DNA from: Oscillospiraceae bacterium
GTDB taxonomy: Bacteria; Bacillota; Clostridia; Oscillospirales; Oscillospiraceae
DNA: 64,000 nucleotides
Assembly (NCBI GenBank): GCA_902787755.1
Contig: CADAHL010000001.1
Span: 175,236 to 239,235, forward strand
Reading direction: 5' to 3'
The notes under the pieces were generated by a model. The model was not told the origin of the DNA. It did not search any database and worked only from the letters and a program-made list of their open reading frames with translations. Each line of letters starts with the position of its first letter. Position 1 is the stretch's first letter. This document shows positions 49,574 through 57,080 of the stretch, one piece after another. The translations under genes and the position numbers were made by a program.

Positions 49574-50764
49574 TTACATAATGGGAATCTTGATCTTCAG
49601 ATCGCTCAGGGGCCAGGAAGAGCAGGCGTGGAACCAGCCCATCTCCTTGTCCATCCGCCGGCGGCCGTCGCCGATGGGAGAGACGAAGATCTCGCCGGAG
49701 AGCAGATGGCTGCGGCAGAAGCCGCACTCGCCGTTGCGGCAGTGGGTGTCGATCTTGATGCCGGCGCGCTCCAGGGCCACCGCCACAGGCTCGGCGGCAT
49801 TGGCCTCGATCACGTCCTCCTGGATGCCCCGGACCACGGTGATCTTGAAGGTCTTCTTCTCGGTCCCCTTGGGGTAGCCGGGCAGCGTGGACACGTCGGC
49901 GGGGTTGTTCACCACGTCGTGACGGAAGCGCCGTCCGGTGATCCCCATCTCGTCCAGAGCCTTTTTCACGAAGCGGAACATGGGCAGGGGGCCGCAGAAC
50001 ATATAGCTGACGTCGCCCTCGGAGTACTTCTCGATAAGCTCCCGGGTGATGAAGCCCTTCTCGCCGGGCCAGTCGGGCTCGTCGGACAGCACGTGCACCA
50101 CCTTCACGTCCGGGCAGGCCTTCTCGATCTCGGCCAGCTCGTCCTTGAGGACGATGTCGTTGGCCTTCACGGAGCCGTAGAGGATGGTCAGCTTCACGCC
50201 CTTCATCTTGCCGTAGGCGATCTCCTTGGCCATAGAGTGGAAGGGAGTGATGCCGGAGCCGCCGGCCAGGGCCACGATGGTCCTGCTGTCGCGCATGGGC
50301 TCCCAGTAGAAGAAGCCGAAGGGCAGGGTGGCCTCCAGCACGTCGCCCTCGTGGACCTGCTCAAAGAAGTAATCGGGTACCAGGTAGGGCACGTTCCGGC
50401 GGATAGTCACCTCAAAGAAGGGGTGCTCTCCTCTGGCCTCGTAGGGCGCGGAGGAGATGGTGTAGGGACGGGAGAGCTTGCTCTCGCCGATCTCCAGGCG
50501 GAAGTTCACATACTGGCCGCACTGGAACACGGGGATGTGTCCGTCCAGAGACTCGAAGCGGTAGGTGCGGGAGCTGGGAGAGGCCTGGCGGATGGAGACC
50601 ACCTTCACCTGCATCTTGTCCGGGTGCAGCTTATCAGCCAGCTCCCGGATGGGATCCTTGGGATCGGGAATGGGAGAGCCCTTGGCGAAGTTCTCCGCTC
50701 TCAGCTTGGTCACACGGGAGGCCCCGCCGACGTCCTTCAGAAAGCCTTTGACTTTAATGCTCAT
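49574..50764 (-). CDS. NAD(P)H:flavin oxidoreductase with C-terminal 2Fe-2S ferredoxin domain
   Basis: A 396-residue electron-transfer protein of the ferredoxin-reductase type. The FAD domain has SRPYTISSAPYE (the RxYS-like motif), the NAD(P) domain has ALAGGSGITPFHSMAK and MFCGPLPMFRFV, and the C-terminal domain has a plant-type 2Fe-2S motif CRNGECGFC...HACS (C-X4-C-X2-C...C). The N-terminal ~45 residues are an extra extension. Overlap with the upstream flavoprotein gene is 4 bases (ATGA). It likely passes electrons from NAD(P)H to the two flavoproteins of the operon or the reverse. The substrate is not known. Confidence 0.88.
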   Translation of the reverse strand: MSIKVKGFLKDVGGASRVTKLRAENFAKGSPIPDPKDPIRELADKLHPDKMQVKVVSIRQASPSSRTYRFESLDGHIPVFQCGQYVNFRLEIGESKLSRPYTISSAPYEARGEHPFFEVTIRRNVPYLVPDYFFEQVHEGDVLEATLPFGFFYWEPMRDSRTIVALAGGSGITPFHSMAKEIAYGKMKGVKLTILYGSVKANDIVLKDELAEIEKACPDVKVVHVLSDEPDWPGEKGFITRELIEKYSEGDVSYMFCGPLPMFRFVKKALDEMGITGRRFRHDVVNNPADVSTLPGYPKGTEKKTFKITVVRGIQEDVIEANAAEPVAVALERAGIKIDTHCRNGECGFCRSHLLSGEIFVSPIGDGRRRMDKEMGWFHACSSWPLSDLKIKIPIM

Positions 50765-52317
50765 TTCTTCTGGGCCTCCTTTTTCTTCTCCATGTCTTCC
50801 TTCACGCCCTTGGCGGCGGCGCGGCCGTTGGTGATCTGAGGTCCCATGCCGTCGCCGGACATGCCGTGGGCTCCGGCGAACTCCAGGCCCTCGATAAAGT
50901 GATCCTGCTCCTTCATCTGGAGTCTGGCCACCGCGTGGTCCTCCATGGAGTGCAGATAGCCGTAGATGTTGCCCTTCCAGGCGCCCACATAGTGGGACAC
51001 GGTCATGGGCGTGGTGACCTCGATCTCGGTGATCCGGGGCCGGAAGTCCACCTTGGTGATCTTCAGGCACTCCTCGATCATCTCGTTGGCCAGACGGCGC
51101 TTCAGATCGTGGTAGTCCTCTTCCTTCACGTCCTCAAAAGGCTTGGAGGGCACCAGAGCTGTAATGGACAGCTGGGTGATTCCCTCGGGCAGGGTGGGAT
51201 TGGCGTAGTTGAGGCAGATGGTGGTGATATAGTTATAGGGCTCGGTGATATTGGCGTAGTTTCTCCAGATCTCGTTGGTGTCCATGGTGGAACCGGAGAA
51301 GGTGGAGTAATCGGTGATGCCGTTCTCCTCCGGGGTGCCCTCGATGAGCATGATGACGGATACAGGGACCACGGAGAGCTTGCGGTTGTTGATCATGCGG
51401 ATCGCACCCTCGGGGACCTCGCTCAGCGGCTCGATCATCTGGCTGTAGACCTTGTTGGGATAGGGTCCGGAGATCACGTAGTCGCAGTGGATCTCGTCTC
51501 CCCTTCTGGTGCGCACGCCGTAGACCTTGCCGTCCTTCACCAGGATCTTCTCGACCTCCTGGTTGAACTCGTACTGGGCGCCGTTCTCCTCGCACTTGGC
51601 CTGCATCTTCATGCTCATCTCATGGCTGAAGCCCCGGCAGACGTAGGAGCCGGTGAAGTAGTCGGCCATCAGGAAGGCGTAGATGGTGAAGGGCAGATCG
51701 TCCATGCGGTTGCCCACGTAGATCCAGTAGGGGGTCAGCATCTCCACGGCCTTCTTGGGCAGCTTAAAGGTGTCGATGACCTCGGTGGCGGTGTAGCCCA
51801 CGGTCTTGACGAAATCGGGATGCTTGAGCAGCATCTGGATCTTGCTCATGGGGTGCACGGACAGGTAGTTCATGCTGTCGTAGACCCGGCGGCACAGGAG
51901 CATCAGCTCATGGACCTTGTCGTAGGTCCCGGGGCAGACCTCGTCGATCTCTCTGGCCACGGTGGTATAGCTGTCGTCATAGTCCGGGTGCAGGACCTTG
52001 TCGATGCCGGAGTTGGGCAGGGCCACGCGATAGCACTCGGGCACCGGCAGCCAGTCGATGTCCACGCCCATGTCGTCGAAGAACTGGCCCACCTTCAGGC
52101 GCTTGCCCGGCTGGCCGATGGACATCATCTCGTGGAGCGTGGCCTCGATCTCGTAGCCGTTGCGCACAAAGTCGGTGGCCAGGCCGCCGGGCATGTTGTG
52201 CTTTTCCAGGATCAGAATGTCCTTGATGCCCCAGGCCTGCAGCTGCAGACAGGCGGACATGCCGGCCAGCGCGCCGCCGATGATGACGACGTCGTAATGG
52301 TCTTTATAAAAGCTCAT
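50761..52317 (-). CDS. phytoene-desaturase-like FAD-dependent oxidoreductase
   Basis: A 518-residue flavoprotein. A Rossmann FAD motif DVVIIGGALAGMSACLQLQ (about 10-28) is followed by EKHNMPGGLATDF and a C-terminal FAD-closing segment GLEFAGAHGMSGDGMGPQITNGRAAAKG. The overall layout matches the CrtI/amine-oxidase-like superfamily, as in carotenoid desaturases, but no carotenoid genes are near. The ATG at 52317 is chosen because AAAGGA is 8 bases before it; the ATG two codons earlier is too close. It is the middle gene of the operon, downstream of a terminator-like hairpin at 52332-52366. The substrate is unknown. Confidence 0.85.
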   Translation of the reverse strand: MSFYKDHYDVVIIGGALAGMSACLQLQAWGIKDILILEKHNMPGGLATDFVRNGYEIEATLHEMMSIGQPGKRLKVGQFFDDMGVDIDWLPVPECYRVALPNSGIDKVLHPDYDDSYTTVAREIDEVCPGTYDKVHELMLLCRRVYDSMNYLSVHPMSKIQMLLKHPDFVKTVGYTATEVIDTFKLPKKAVEMLTPYWIYVGNRMDDLPFTIYAFLMADYFTGSYVCRGFSHEMSMKMQAKCEENGAQYEFNQEVEKILVKDGKVYGVRTRRGDEIHCDYVISGPYPNKVYSQMIEPLSEVPEGAIRMINNRKLSVVPVSVIMLIEGTPEENGITDYSTFSGSTMDTNEIWRNYANITEPYNYITTICLNYANPTLPEGITQLSITALVPSKPFEDVKEEDYHDLKRRLANEMIEECLKITKVDFRPRITEIEVTTPMTVSHYVGAWKGNIYGYLHSMEDHAVARLQMKEQDHFIEGLEFAGAHGMSGDGMGPQITNGRAAAKGVKEDMEKKKEAQKK

Positions 52318-52331
52318 ACACATTTCCTTTC

Positions 52332-52366
52332 AAAAATAGAGGGCAAAATGCTGTTTTGCCCTCTAT
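52332..52366 (-). terminator. intra-operon terminator between the two flavoprotein genes
   Basis: On the minus strand ATAGAGGGCAAAA pairs perfectly with TTTTGCCCTCTAT (13 bp, 5-base loop), followed by T5. The next Shine-Dalgarno begins at once, so readthrough must supply the downstream genes or a promoter lies in the upstream coding region. Confidence 0.75.
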
Positions 52367-52376
52367 CCGATATTTA

Positions 52377-53765
52377 TCAGAAGAAACGCTCCACCAGCTC
52401 GCGGGAGTACTCGGCGGTCTCGTCCATATCGCCGAAGCTCATGACCTCACCGGCATAGTAGGTGTCGTACTTGCCCTGCATGGCCTCCACCTTGTCGTAC
52501 CAGCCGGCGGCGTAGTCCTCGGAGAAGACATGGGGGAAGTAATACACGGACCACTCGTTGATGACCTTCTCGGCGGGGTTGCCCATGATCTTCAGATCGT
52601 CCTGCACCATCTTCACGCAGGTGTCGTAGGGGATCTCGGCGGAGTTCTTGTGCTTGCGCAGCGCGTAGGTGGTGATGACCTGGTCGATCTCATCTCTCCA
52701 GCGGCGGTAGTAGACCATCAGGTGACCCAGCTTCTCGGGCACCATGTTGTCAAACACATAGTAGGAGATCTCGGGGTGATTCTCGGGCGTGGTCAGGAAG
52801 GCCTGCACGTCGTAGCGCTCGTAGTCGATCTTGGAGAACAGAGCCTTCTCGTCCTCGCGGGCGTCGAAGTAGTCCACCATGCCCTTCTGGCCGTCGGCCC
52901 GGGTGCCGGGGATGTACAGAGGCGCAGTGACGATGATCTTGTCGTACTCCTCGACCTCGCCGTTGACGGTGACGTAGACCTTGCCGTCCTTACGCTCGAC
53001 CTTCTCGATGGTGGAGTTCAGGCGGGCGGGGTGCTTCAGGTGATCGTTCAGCTGCTCCCAGATGTACTGGGTGCCTTCCTTCCAGGTCCAGAGGTTTACT
53101 TTGACGAAGTTCATGCAGGTCTGGTAGTCCAGATACTTCAGAACGTAGGCCGCGGGAATCTCGTCAAAATAGCCGTAGCCAAAGGAGGTAAAGGGCCCGA
53201 TCCAGATCTTCTGAACCAGGGGAACGCCGTTCATCTCGCAGAACTGCTTGAAGGGCAGCGCCAGGTCCTTCAGATTGGGGTTCTCGCCGCTGACAGGCTC
53301 ACGGCCCGGCGTCACGGCGAAGCCGTCGTAGCGGCCCTCGGCAACGCCCCGGTGACCGTTCAGATCATAGCCCTTGTACTTGGTCTCCAGCAGCTCGCCG
53401 AACTTCTTCAGCTGACCCTTCATCTTCAGCAGCCAGGGGTTGCGGATGATGTTGCCCAGGGTGCGGGCAAAGGGCTCGATCACCTTGCCGCTGCCGTCCT
53501 TGTAGTTGCGGTTCAGCTTGGGGCCGTCGTGGGTAATGCCGCAGAACTCCTCCACGTCGTGCACCGCGTAGTAGGAAGGCACGCCCATGATGGCGCCCAT
53601 CTCGTAACGGCGTCCGTTGTAGTGGGGAGACCAGCACTTGCCGCCTACCCGATCCTGGCGCTCCAGAATGGTGTAGTTCTCATAGCCCTTCTTCTCCAGA
53701 TACATACCGGCGGACAGGCCGGCGGGGCCGCCGCCAACAATGCAGATGCGGATGTTTTTATCCAT
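52377..53765 (-). CDS. FAD-dependent amine-oxidase-like oxidoreductase
   Basis: A 462-residue flavoprotein. The FAD-binding start RICIVGGGPAGLSAGMYLEKKG (short form GGGPAGLSAG) is followed by ERQDRVGGKCWSPHYNGRRYEMGA, the usual dinucleotide-binding and second FAD motifs of the amine oxidase/CrtI superfamily. The middle and C-terminus show no motif I can name, and substrate specificity cannot be read. GGAGGG precedes the ATG at 53765. It is the first gene of the three-gene redox operon, with a hairpin before the next gene. Two different flavoproteins sharing a ferredoxin-type reductase suggests a reductive pathway for an unsaturated compound. Confidence 0.83.
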   Translation of the reverse strand: MDKNIRICIVGGGPAGLSAGMYLEKKGYENYTILERQDRVGGKCWSPHYNGRRYEMGAIMGVPSYYAVHDVEEFCGITHDGPKLNRNYKDGSGKVIEPFARTLGNIIRNPWLLKMKGQLKKFGELLETKYKGYDLNGHRGVAEGRYDGFAVTPGREPVSGENPNLKDLALPFKQFCEMNGVPLVQKIWIGPFTSFGYGYFDEIPAAYVLKYLDYQTCMNFVKVNLWTWKEGTQYIWEQLNDHLKHPARLNSTIEKVERKDGKVYVTVNGEVEEYDKIIVTAPLYIPGTRADGQKGMVDYFDAREDEKALFSKIDYERYDVQAFLTTPENHPEISYYVFDNMVPEKLGHLMVYYRRWRDEIDQVITTYALRKHKNSAEIPYDTCVKMVQDDLKIMGNPAEKVINEWSVYYFPHVFSEDYAAGWYDKVEAMQGKYDTYYAGEVMSFGDMDETAEYSRELVERFF

Positions 53766-53815
53766 TTCTTTCCCTCCGTTAGATTTGTGTGCCTGTATTT
53801 TGCACTCTGAGAAAT

Positions 53816-53821
53816 ATTATA
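53816..53821 (-). promoter_or_regulatory. -10 element upstream of the flavoprotein operon
   Basis: Minus strand TATAAT, 51 bases before the start codon. The -35 at 17 bases (GTGCAA) is poor, so an activator may be needed. Confidence 0.45.
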
Positions 53822-53914
53822 CAACAGTACGACGGAAATTGCACTATATAATTCAGGATTTTTTGTCAGAATTCCAAAAAGAACTTTGCATTGGAGAAAG
53901 GCTATGGTATAATT

Positions 53915-54104
53915 CAATTCGGAATTCGGAGTTCGGAATTCGGAATTGAACGAGAAACGTACCGTTCAAACCGTAGGGGCCGACGCCCTCGGCAATTCGG
54001 AATTCGGAATTCGGAGTTCGGAATTTAACGAGAAACGTACCGTTCAAACCGTAGGGGCCGACGCCCCCGGCAATTCGGAATTCGGAATTCGGAGTTCGGA
54101 GTTC
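53915..54104. repeat. 78-bp tandem repeats with AATTCGG units
   Basis: AACGAGAAACGTACCGTTCA starts at 53949 and again at 54027, a period of 78 bases, each copy ending in several AATTCGG/AGTTCGG units. The same block occurs once at 42306. The 610-base gap 53766-54375 consists of this, the promoter region of the redox operon, and the repeats listed next; no gene is supported in it. Confidence 0.8.
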
Positions 54105-54358
54105 GGAATGAAGCGAAAAGATAACAGAGAAGTGTGAAGAGGTATCCTGGCGGCGAAGCCGACAGTTTCCAATCCGTCGCGCAGCGACACCGCAATTATT
54201 CATTATTCACTATTCATTATTCACTCTCTAAGGATATCGTCACTCGTGTCACTCGCGTCACTCGCGTCACGGGCTGTCGGTCGGCCCCTACAGTTCCAAT
54301 CCGTCCCCGAAGGGGACACCACAACGATTCACGATTCACTTTTCACGATTCACTATTT
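54105..54358. repeat. mosaic of MITE-like and 10-bp tandem repeats before the acyl-ligase operon
   Basis: 54120-54235 repeats the module order of the element at 47428-47557 (GTGAAGAG, GGCGAAGCCGAC-type hairpin, GTCGCGCAGCGAC, ATTATTCACT runs). 54239-54270 has three to four copies of GTCACTCGCG. 54295-54358 is a diverged third copy of the right half (CGATTCACGATTCACTTTTCAC). Confidence 0.7.
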
Positions 54359-54375
54359 TAATAAGGAGCTTCGCC

Positions 54376-55719
54376 ATGCAGCGTTTTGAGTCTTTCGGGC
54401 ACATGCTCTCCTATTGGGCGCAGAAGACGCCCGACTCCCCCGCCCTGGTCTACGAGAAGCAGACGCTGAGCTTCTCTCAGCTGTACGCCCGGGTCCTGAA
54501 ACGCTCGGAGGAACTGAAGGCCAGCGGAAAGACCTGCCTGGGCCTGCTCTCCGACGGCAGCCTGGACTGCGTAATAGAGCTGTTTGCGGCAAATCTCGCC
54601 GGGATGCAGCTGGTGATGCTGGACGCCATGGCCCCGGAGGAAACCCTGCGGGCGCTCATCGCCTACACGGACGTGGACCTGCTCTGGGGAGATCCCGATC
54701 TGACGGAGGAGCTGGAGCAGGCACTGACCAAGGGCGTTTCCGGCGGCAGGGATCGAATCCTGTTCTTCACCTCCGGCACCACAGAGCGATCCAAGGCCGT
54801 AGCCCTCACCGGCCACAGTCTGTGCCAGAGCGCCTGGAACGGCTCGGCTAAGCTCCCGCTCAGCCCTGACGACCGGCTTCTCTGCCTGCTGCCCCTGGGC
54901 CATGTGTTCGGCTTCGTGTGTGGCCTGCTCTGGGGTCTGAGCTGCGGGGCCTCAGTGGCCCTGGGCCGGGGCGCCCGACACTATGCTGACGACTGCGGCT
55001 TCTACAGGCCCACCGCTGTCTCCGTAGTTCCCCTGCTGCTGGGCTTTCTGCTAAAAACCGGGGCCGTGAACCCGGAGCTTAAGCTCATTCTGGTAGGCGC
55101 GGGCGACTGCCCTCCGGCCCTTCTTCGGGCAGCTTCCGCCCGGGGTATCCGGGTCAGCTTTGGCTACGGTCTCACCGAGACCAGCTCGGGCGTGGCTATC
55201 AGCGTCTCCGGTGATCCCTTCGCCATGGAGGTCTGCCCGGACGATACCATCACTTTGGCTGAGGACGGGGAGATTCTGATCCAGGCCCCCACCTGCATGA
55301 TGCAGGGTTATTACAAGCGCCCGGACAGCACCACTCAGGTTCTGGTGGACGGGGTACTGCACACCGGGGATTTGGGCCGCTTCGATGAAGACGGCAGGCT
55401 GCACATCACCGGGCGGAAAAAGGATATGCTGGTCCTGCCCGACGGCACCAAGATCTTCCTGCCCGAGTACGAGGCGGAACTGATGCAGACTCTGGGCCAC
55501 ACGGAGCTTGCCCTCTCTCTCCGGGATGGCAGGCCGGTGCTTGTTTACAGCGGCCAGGCGGACGTTGGCGAGCTGCGGAAGAGGCTGCGCGGGCTGATGG
55601 AAAAGCTGCCCCGGGGCCAGCAGCTGGCCGGGATCATCGTCACAGACCAACCGTTGCCGAAAACGGCCACGGGCAAAATAAAACGCTGGGAGCTCCAGCA
55701 GAAAGTGAGTACGCTATGA
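54376..55719 (+). CDS. AMP-forming acyl-CoA/acyl-ACP synthetase-like ligase
   Basis: A 447-residue adenylate-forming (ANL) enzyme. Core motifs are FFTSGTTERSKAVALTG (A3, about 133-149), YGLTETSSG (A5), HTGDLGRFD (A7) and the C-terminal lysine in LPKTATGKIKR (A10). It activates a carboxylic acid as acyl-AMP and transfers it to a thiol. At 447 residues it is shorter than typical FadD (over 500), mostly in the N-domain. GGAG precedes the ATG. Its stop overlaps the ACP gene by 4 bases, which makes ACP the likely acceptor. The acid is unknown; a fatty acid is the simplest guess. Confidence 0.87.
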   Translation: MQRFESFGHMLSYWAQKTPDSPALVYEKQTLSFSQLYARVLKRSEELKASGKTCLGLLSDGSLDCVIELFAANLAGMQLVMLDAMAPEETLRALIAYTDVDLLWGDPDLTEELEQALTKGVSGGRDRILFFTSGTTERSKAVALTGHSLCQSAWNGSAKLPLSPDDRLLCLLPLGHVFGFVCGLLWGLSCGASVALGRGARHYADDCGFYRPTAVSVVPLLLGFLLKTGAVNPELKLILVGAGDCPPALLRAASARGIRVSFGYGLTETSSGVAISVSGDPFAMEVCPDDTITLAEDGEILIQAPTCMMQGYYKRPDSTTQVLVDGVLHTGDLGRFDEDGRLHITGRKKDMLVLPDGTKIFLPEYEAELMQTLGHTELALSLRDGRPVLVYSGQADVGELRKRLRGLMEKLPRGQQLAGIIVTDQPLPKTATGKIKRWELQQKVSTL

Positions 55720-55967
55720 CAAGAGAAGACGTGGTCGCAAAAACCAAAGAGGTCATCTACAACTGCTTCCCCGATCTGGCCGGGATGGACATTCAGGAGG
55801 ATACCGTCATCAACACGGAGACCGCCATCGACTCCATGGGCTTTGTCCTGGTCATCTGCAAGCTGGAGGCTATGTTCGATGTGAAGGTGCCCGAGCGCCA
55901 ATGGAACAAGCTCCAGACCCTGGGCGATGTAGTGGACGCCATCTATAAGCGGCTGCCCAAGTCATGA
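55716..55967 (+). CDS. acyl carrier protein
   Basis: An 83-residue carrier protein with the phosphopantetheine-attachment serine in ETAIDSMGFVLVICKLE (about residue 40). It has the helix-rich ACP layout, though DSMG is preceded by AI rather than the usual LG. It lies between an acyl ligase and a thioesterase, overlapping both by 4 bases, so it is dedicated to this pathway rather than to general fatty acid synthesis. The holo-ACP synthase is not in the window. Confidence 0.9.
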   Translation: MTREDVVAKTKEVIYNCFPDLAGMDIQEDTVINTETAIDSMGFVLVICKLEAMFDVKVPERQWNKLQTLGDVVDAIYKRLPKS

Positions 55968-56677
55968 ATGTATACGAAGAACGATTCCGGCTGAAAAGCA
56001 AGGACGTGGATCTGTACCGCAGGCTGCGCTGCTCCCGGCTGTTCGAGCTGCTGCAGGAGGCCTCTATCCGCCATACCGAGCTGCTGGGCATGGGACGGGA
56101 GAAGACTCTGGACCGGGGACTCCTTTGGATCGTGGGCCTGCAGCGGTCTGAGATCCGGCGCATGCCGGAGTATGACGAGCAGATCCTGCTCCGCAGCTGG
56201 CCGGGGAAAACCATGCGCCTGTTCTTCCCTCGGTATTACAGTCTGGAAACTGTAGACGGCGAGGAACTGGTCAAGGCCAGCGCGCTCTGGTCCCTGGTGG
56301 ATCAGCAGAGCCGGAAGCTGGTATTCCCGGACGCCTGGGGAGTGGAGATCGACGGACAGGAGCGCGGCGATGAGCTTGACGCCTCCTCCCCCCCCCGGCG
56401 GCTTCCCTTGTCGGAGCAGGTCCATTTCACCGTCCCCTACAGCTACGTAGACCTGAACGGGCATATGAACAATACCCGCTATTTTGACCTGGCCCAGGAC
56501 CTCATCCCGGCAGCCCAGGAAGGCAGACGCCTTCTGACGGTGCAGACCGAATACGTCAGTGAGGCCCGGCTGGGCGACGATCTCAGCGTGCGCTGGGGCG
56601 AGGACGACGGCCGGTATTATCTGGAGGGCGCTGCCGAGCGCTGCGTGTTCCGCATGCGCATGGATTACGAAATTTGA
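55964..56677 (+). CDS. acyl-ACP thioesterase (double hot-dog)
   Basis: A 237-residue thioesterase of the bacterial acyl-ACP thioesterase family. The first hot-dog domain starts YEERFRLKSKDVDLYRRLRC. The second holds the catalytic region YSYVDLNGHMNNTRYFDLAQD (Asn and His of the NxHxN pattern, about residues 166-171). It releases free acids from ACP. Placed after an acyl-ligase that would load the same ACP, the pair would form a cycle unless another enzyme uses the acyl-ACP. The start overlaps the ACP gene by 4 bases. Confidence 0.88.
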   Translation: MNVYEERFRLKSKDVDLYRRLRCSRLFELLQEASIRHTELLGMGREKTLDRGLLWIVGLQRSEIRRMPEYDEQILLRSWPGKTMRLFFPRYYSLETVDGEELVKASALWSLVDQQSRKLVFPDAWGVEIDGQERGDELDASSPPRRLPLSEQVHFTVPYSYVDLNGHMNNTRYFDLAQDLIPAAQEGRRLLTVQTEYVSEARLGDDLSVRWGEDDGRYYLEGAAERCVFRMRMDYEI

Positions 56678-56830
56678 GTGAAGAGATAAAAGTGAAGAGT
56701 GAAGAGATAGGCAGCAGACGGTAGAGGCTTGGCTCCCCCTTTGGGGGAGCTGTCGAGCACAGTGAGACGGAAGGGGCTTGGCTCCCCCTCTCGCCCCTTC
56801 CGGACGCTTCCCCCGGAGGGGCGGCAGGAA
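56677..56830. repeat. repeat fragments downstream of the thioesterase gene
   Basis: The 403-base gap 56678-57080 starts with GTGAAGAG units identical to the left part of 47428-47557. A hairpin GCTCCCCC-TTT-GGGGGAGC (56732-56750) and a second GGCTTGGCTCCCCC copy near 56777 follow. These look like dispersed intergenic repeats. The rest of the gap is the pyr promoter and leader. Confidence 0.65.
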
Positions 56831-56915
56831 CGCGCTCTTCACGCTTCCTTTTTCTTCTTTCGGATGCTACGAAAAACCAGAATCTGGTTCTCTCCTTTTC
56901 TGTGCATTTCGCCGA

Positions 56916-56945
56916 TTGACAGTGTCGTTTCCTGACTGATATAAT
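56916..56945 (+). promoter_or_regulatory. promoter of the pyr operon
   Basis: TTGACA (56916-56921), 18-base spacer, TATAAT (56940-56945). Confidence 0.8.
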
Positions 56946-56965
56946 TTCACTATCTTTTAAACGAC

Positions 56966-57062
56966 CCAGAGAGATCGGAAAGACTGAATGCCGGCCTGAA
57001 CCCCGTGAGGGGCTTGGGTAACTCTGCTGTTTTGCCTTACCGATCCGTCGGTAAGGCTTTTT
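56966..57062 (+). promoter_or_regulatory. PyrR-type attenuator leader of the pyr operon
   Basis: CCAGAGAG (56966-56973) matches the PyrR binding-loop core. A terminator GCCTTACCGA/TCGGTAAGGC (57034-57057) plus T5 sits just before pyrC. GATCGG (56973-56978) could pair with CCGATC (57040-57045) as an antiterminator, competing with the terminator. In the known mechanism PyrR with UMP stabilises the anti-antiterminator and ends transcription. pyrR itself is not in the window. Confidence 0.7.
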
Positions 57063-57080
57063 GTTTTCGGAGGCTTGTGT

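Noticed and set aside
50761-53765. Carotenoid biosynthesis cluster
   Set aside because: Two CrtI-like proteins are present but no crtB, crtE or other isoprenoid gene, and a ferredoxin-type reductase is not part of known carotenoid clusters.
53915-54104. CRISPR-like regular repeats
   Set aside because: The repeats are 78 bp, only two copies are adjacent, there are no unique spacers, and no cas genes are nearby.
53946-54137. Small open frame with repeated NEKRTVQTVGADA
   Set aside because: It translates the 78-bp repeat; no start context, and it exists only because the repeat length is a multiple of three.
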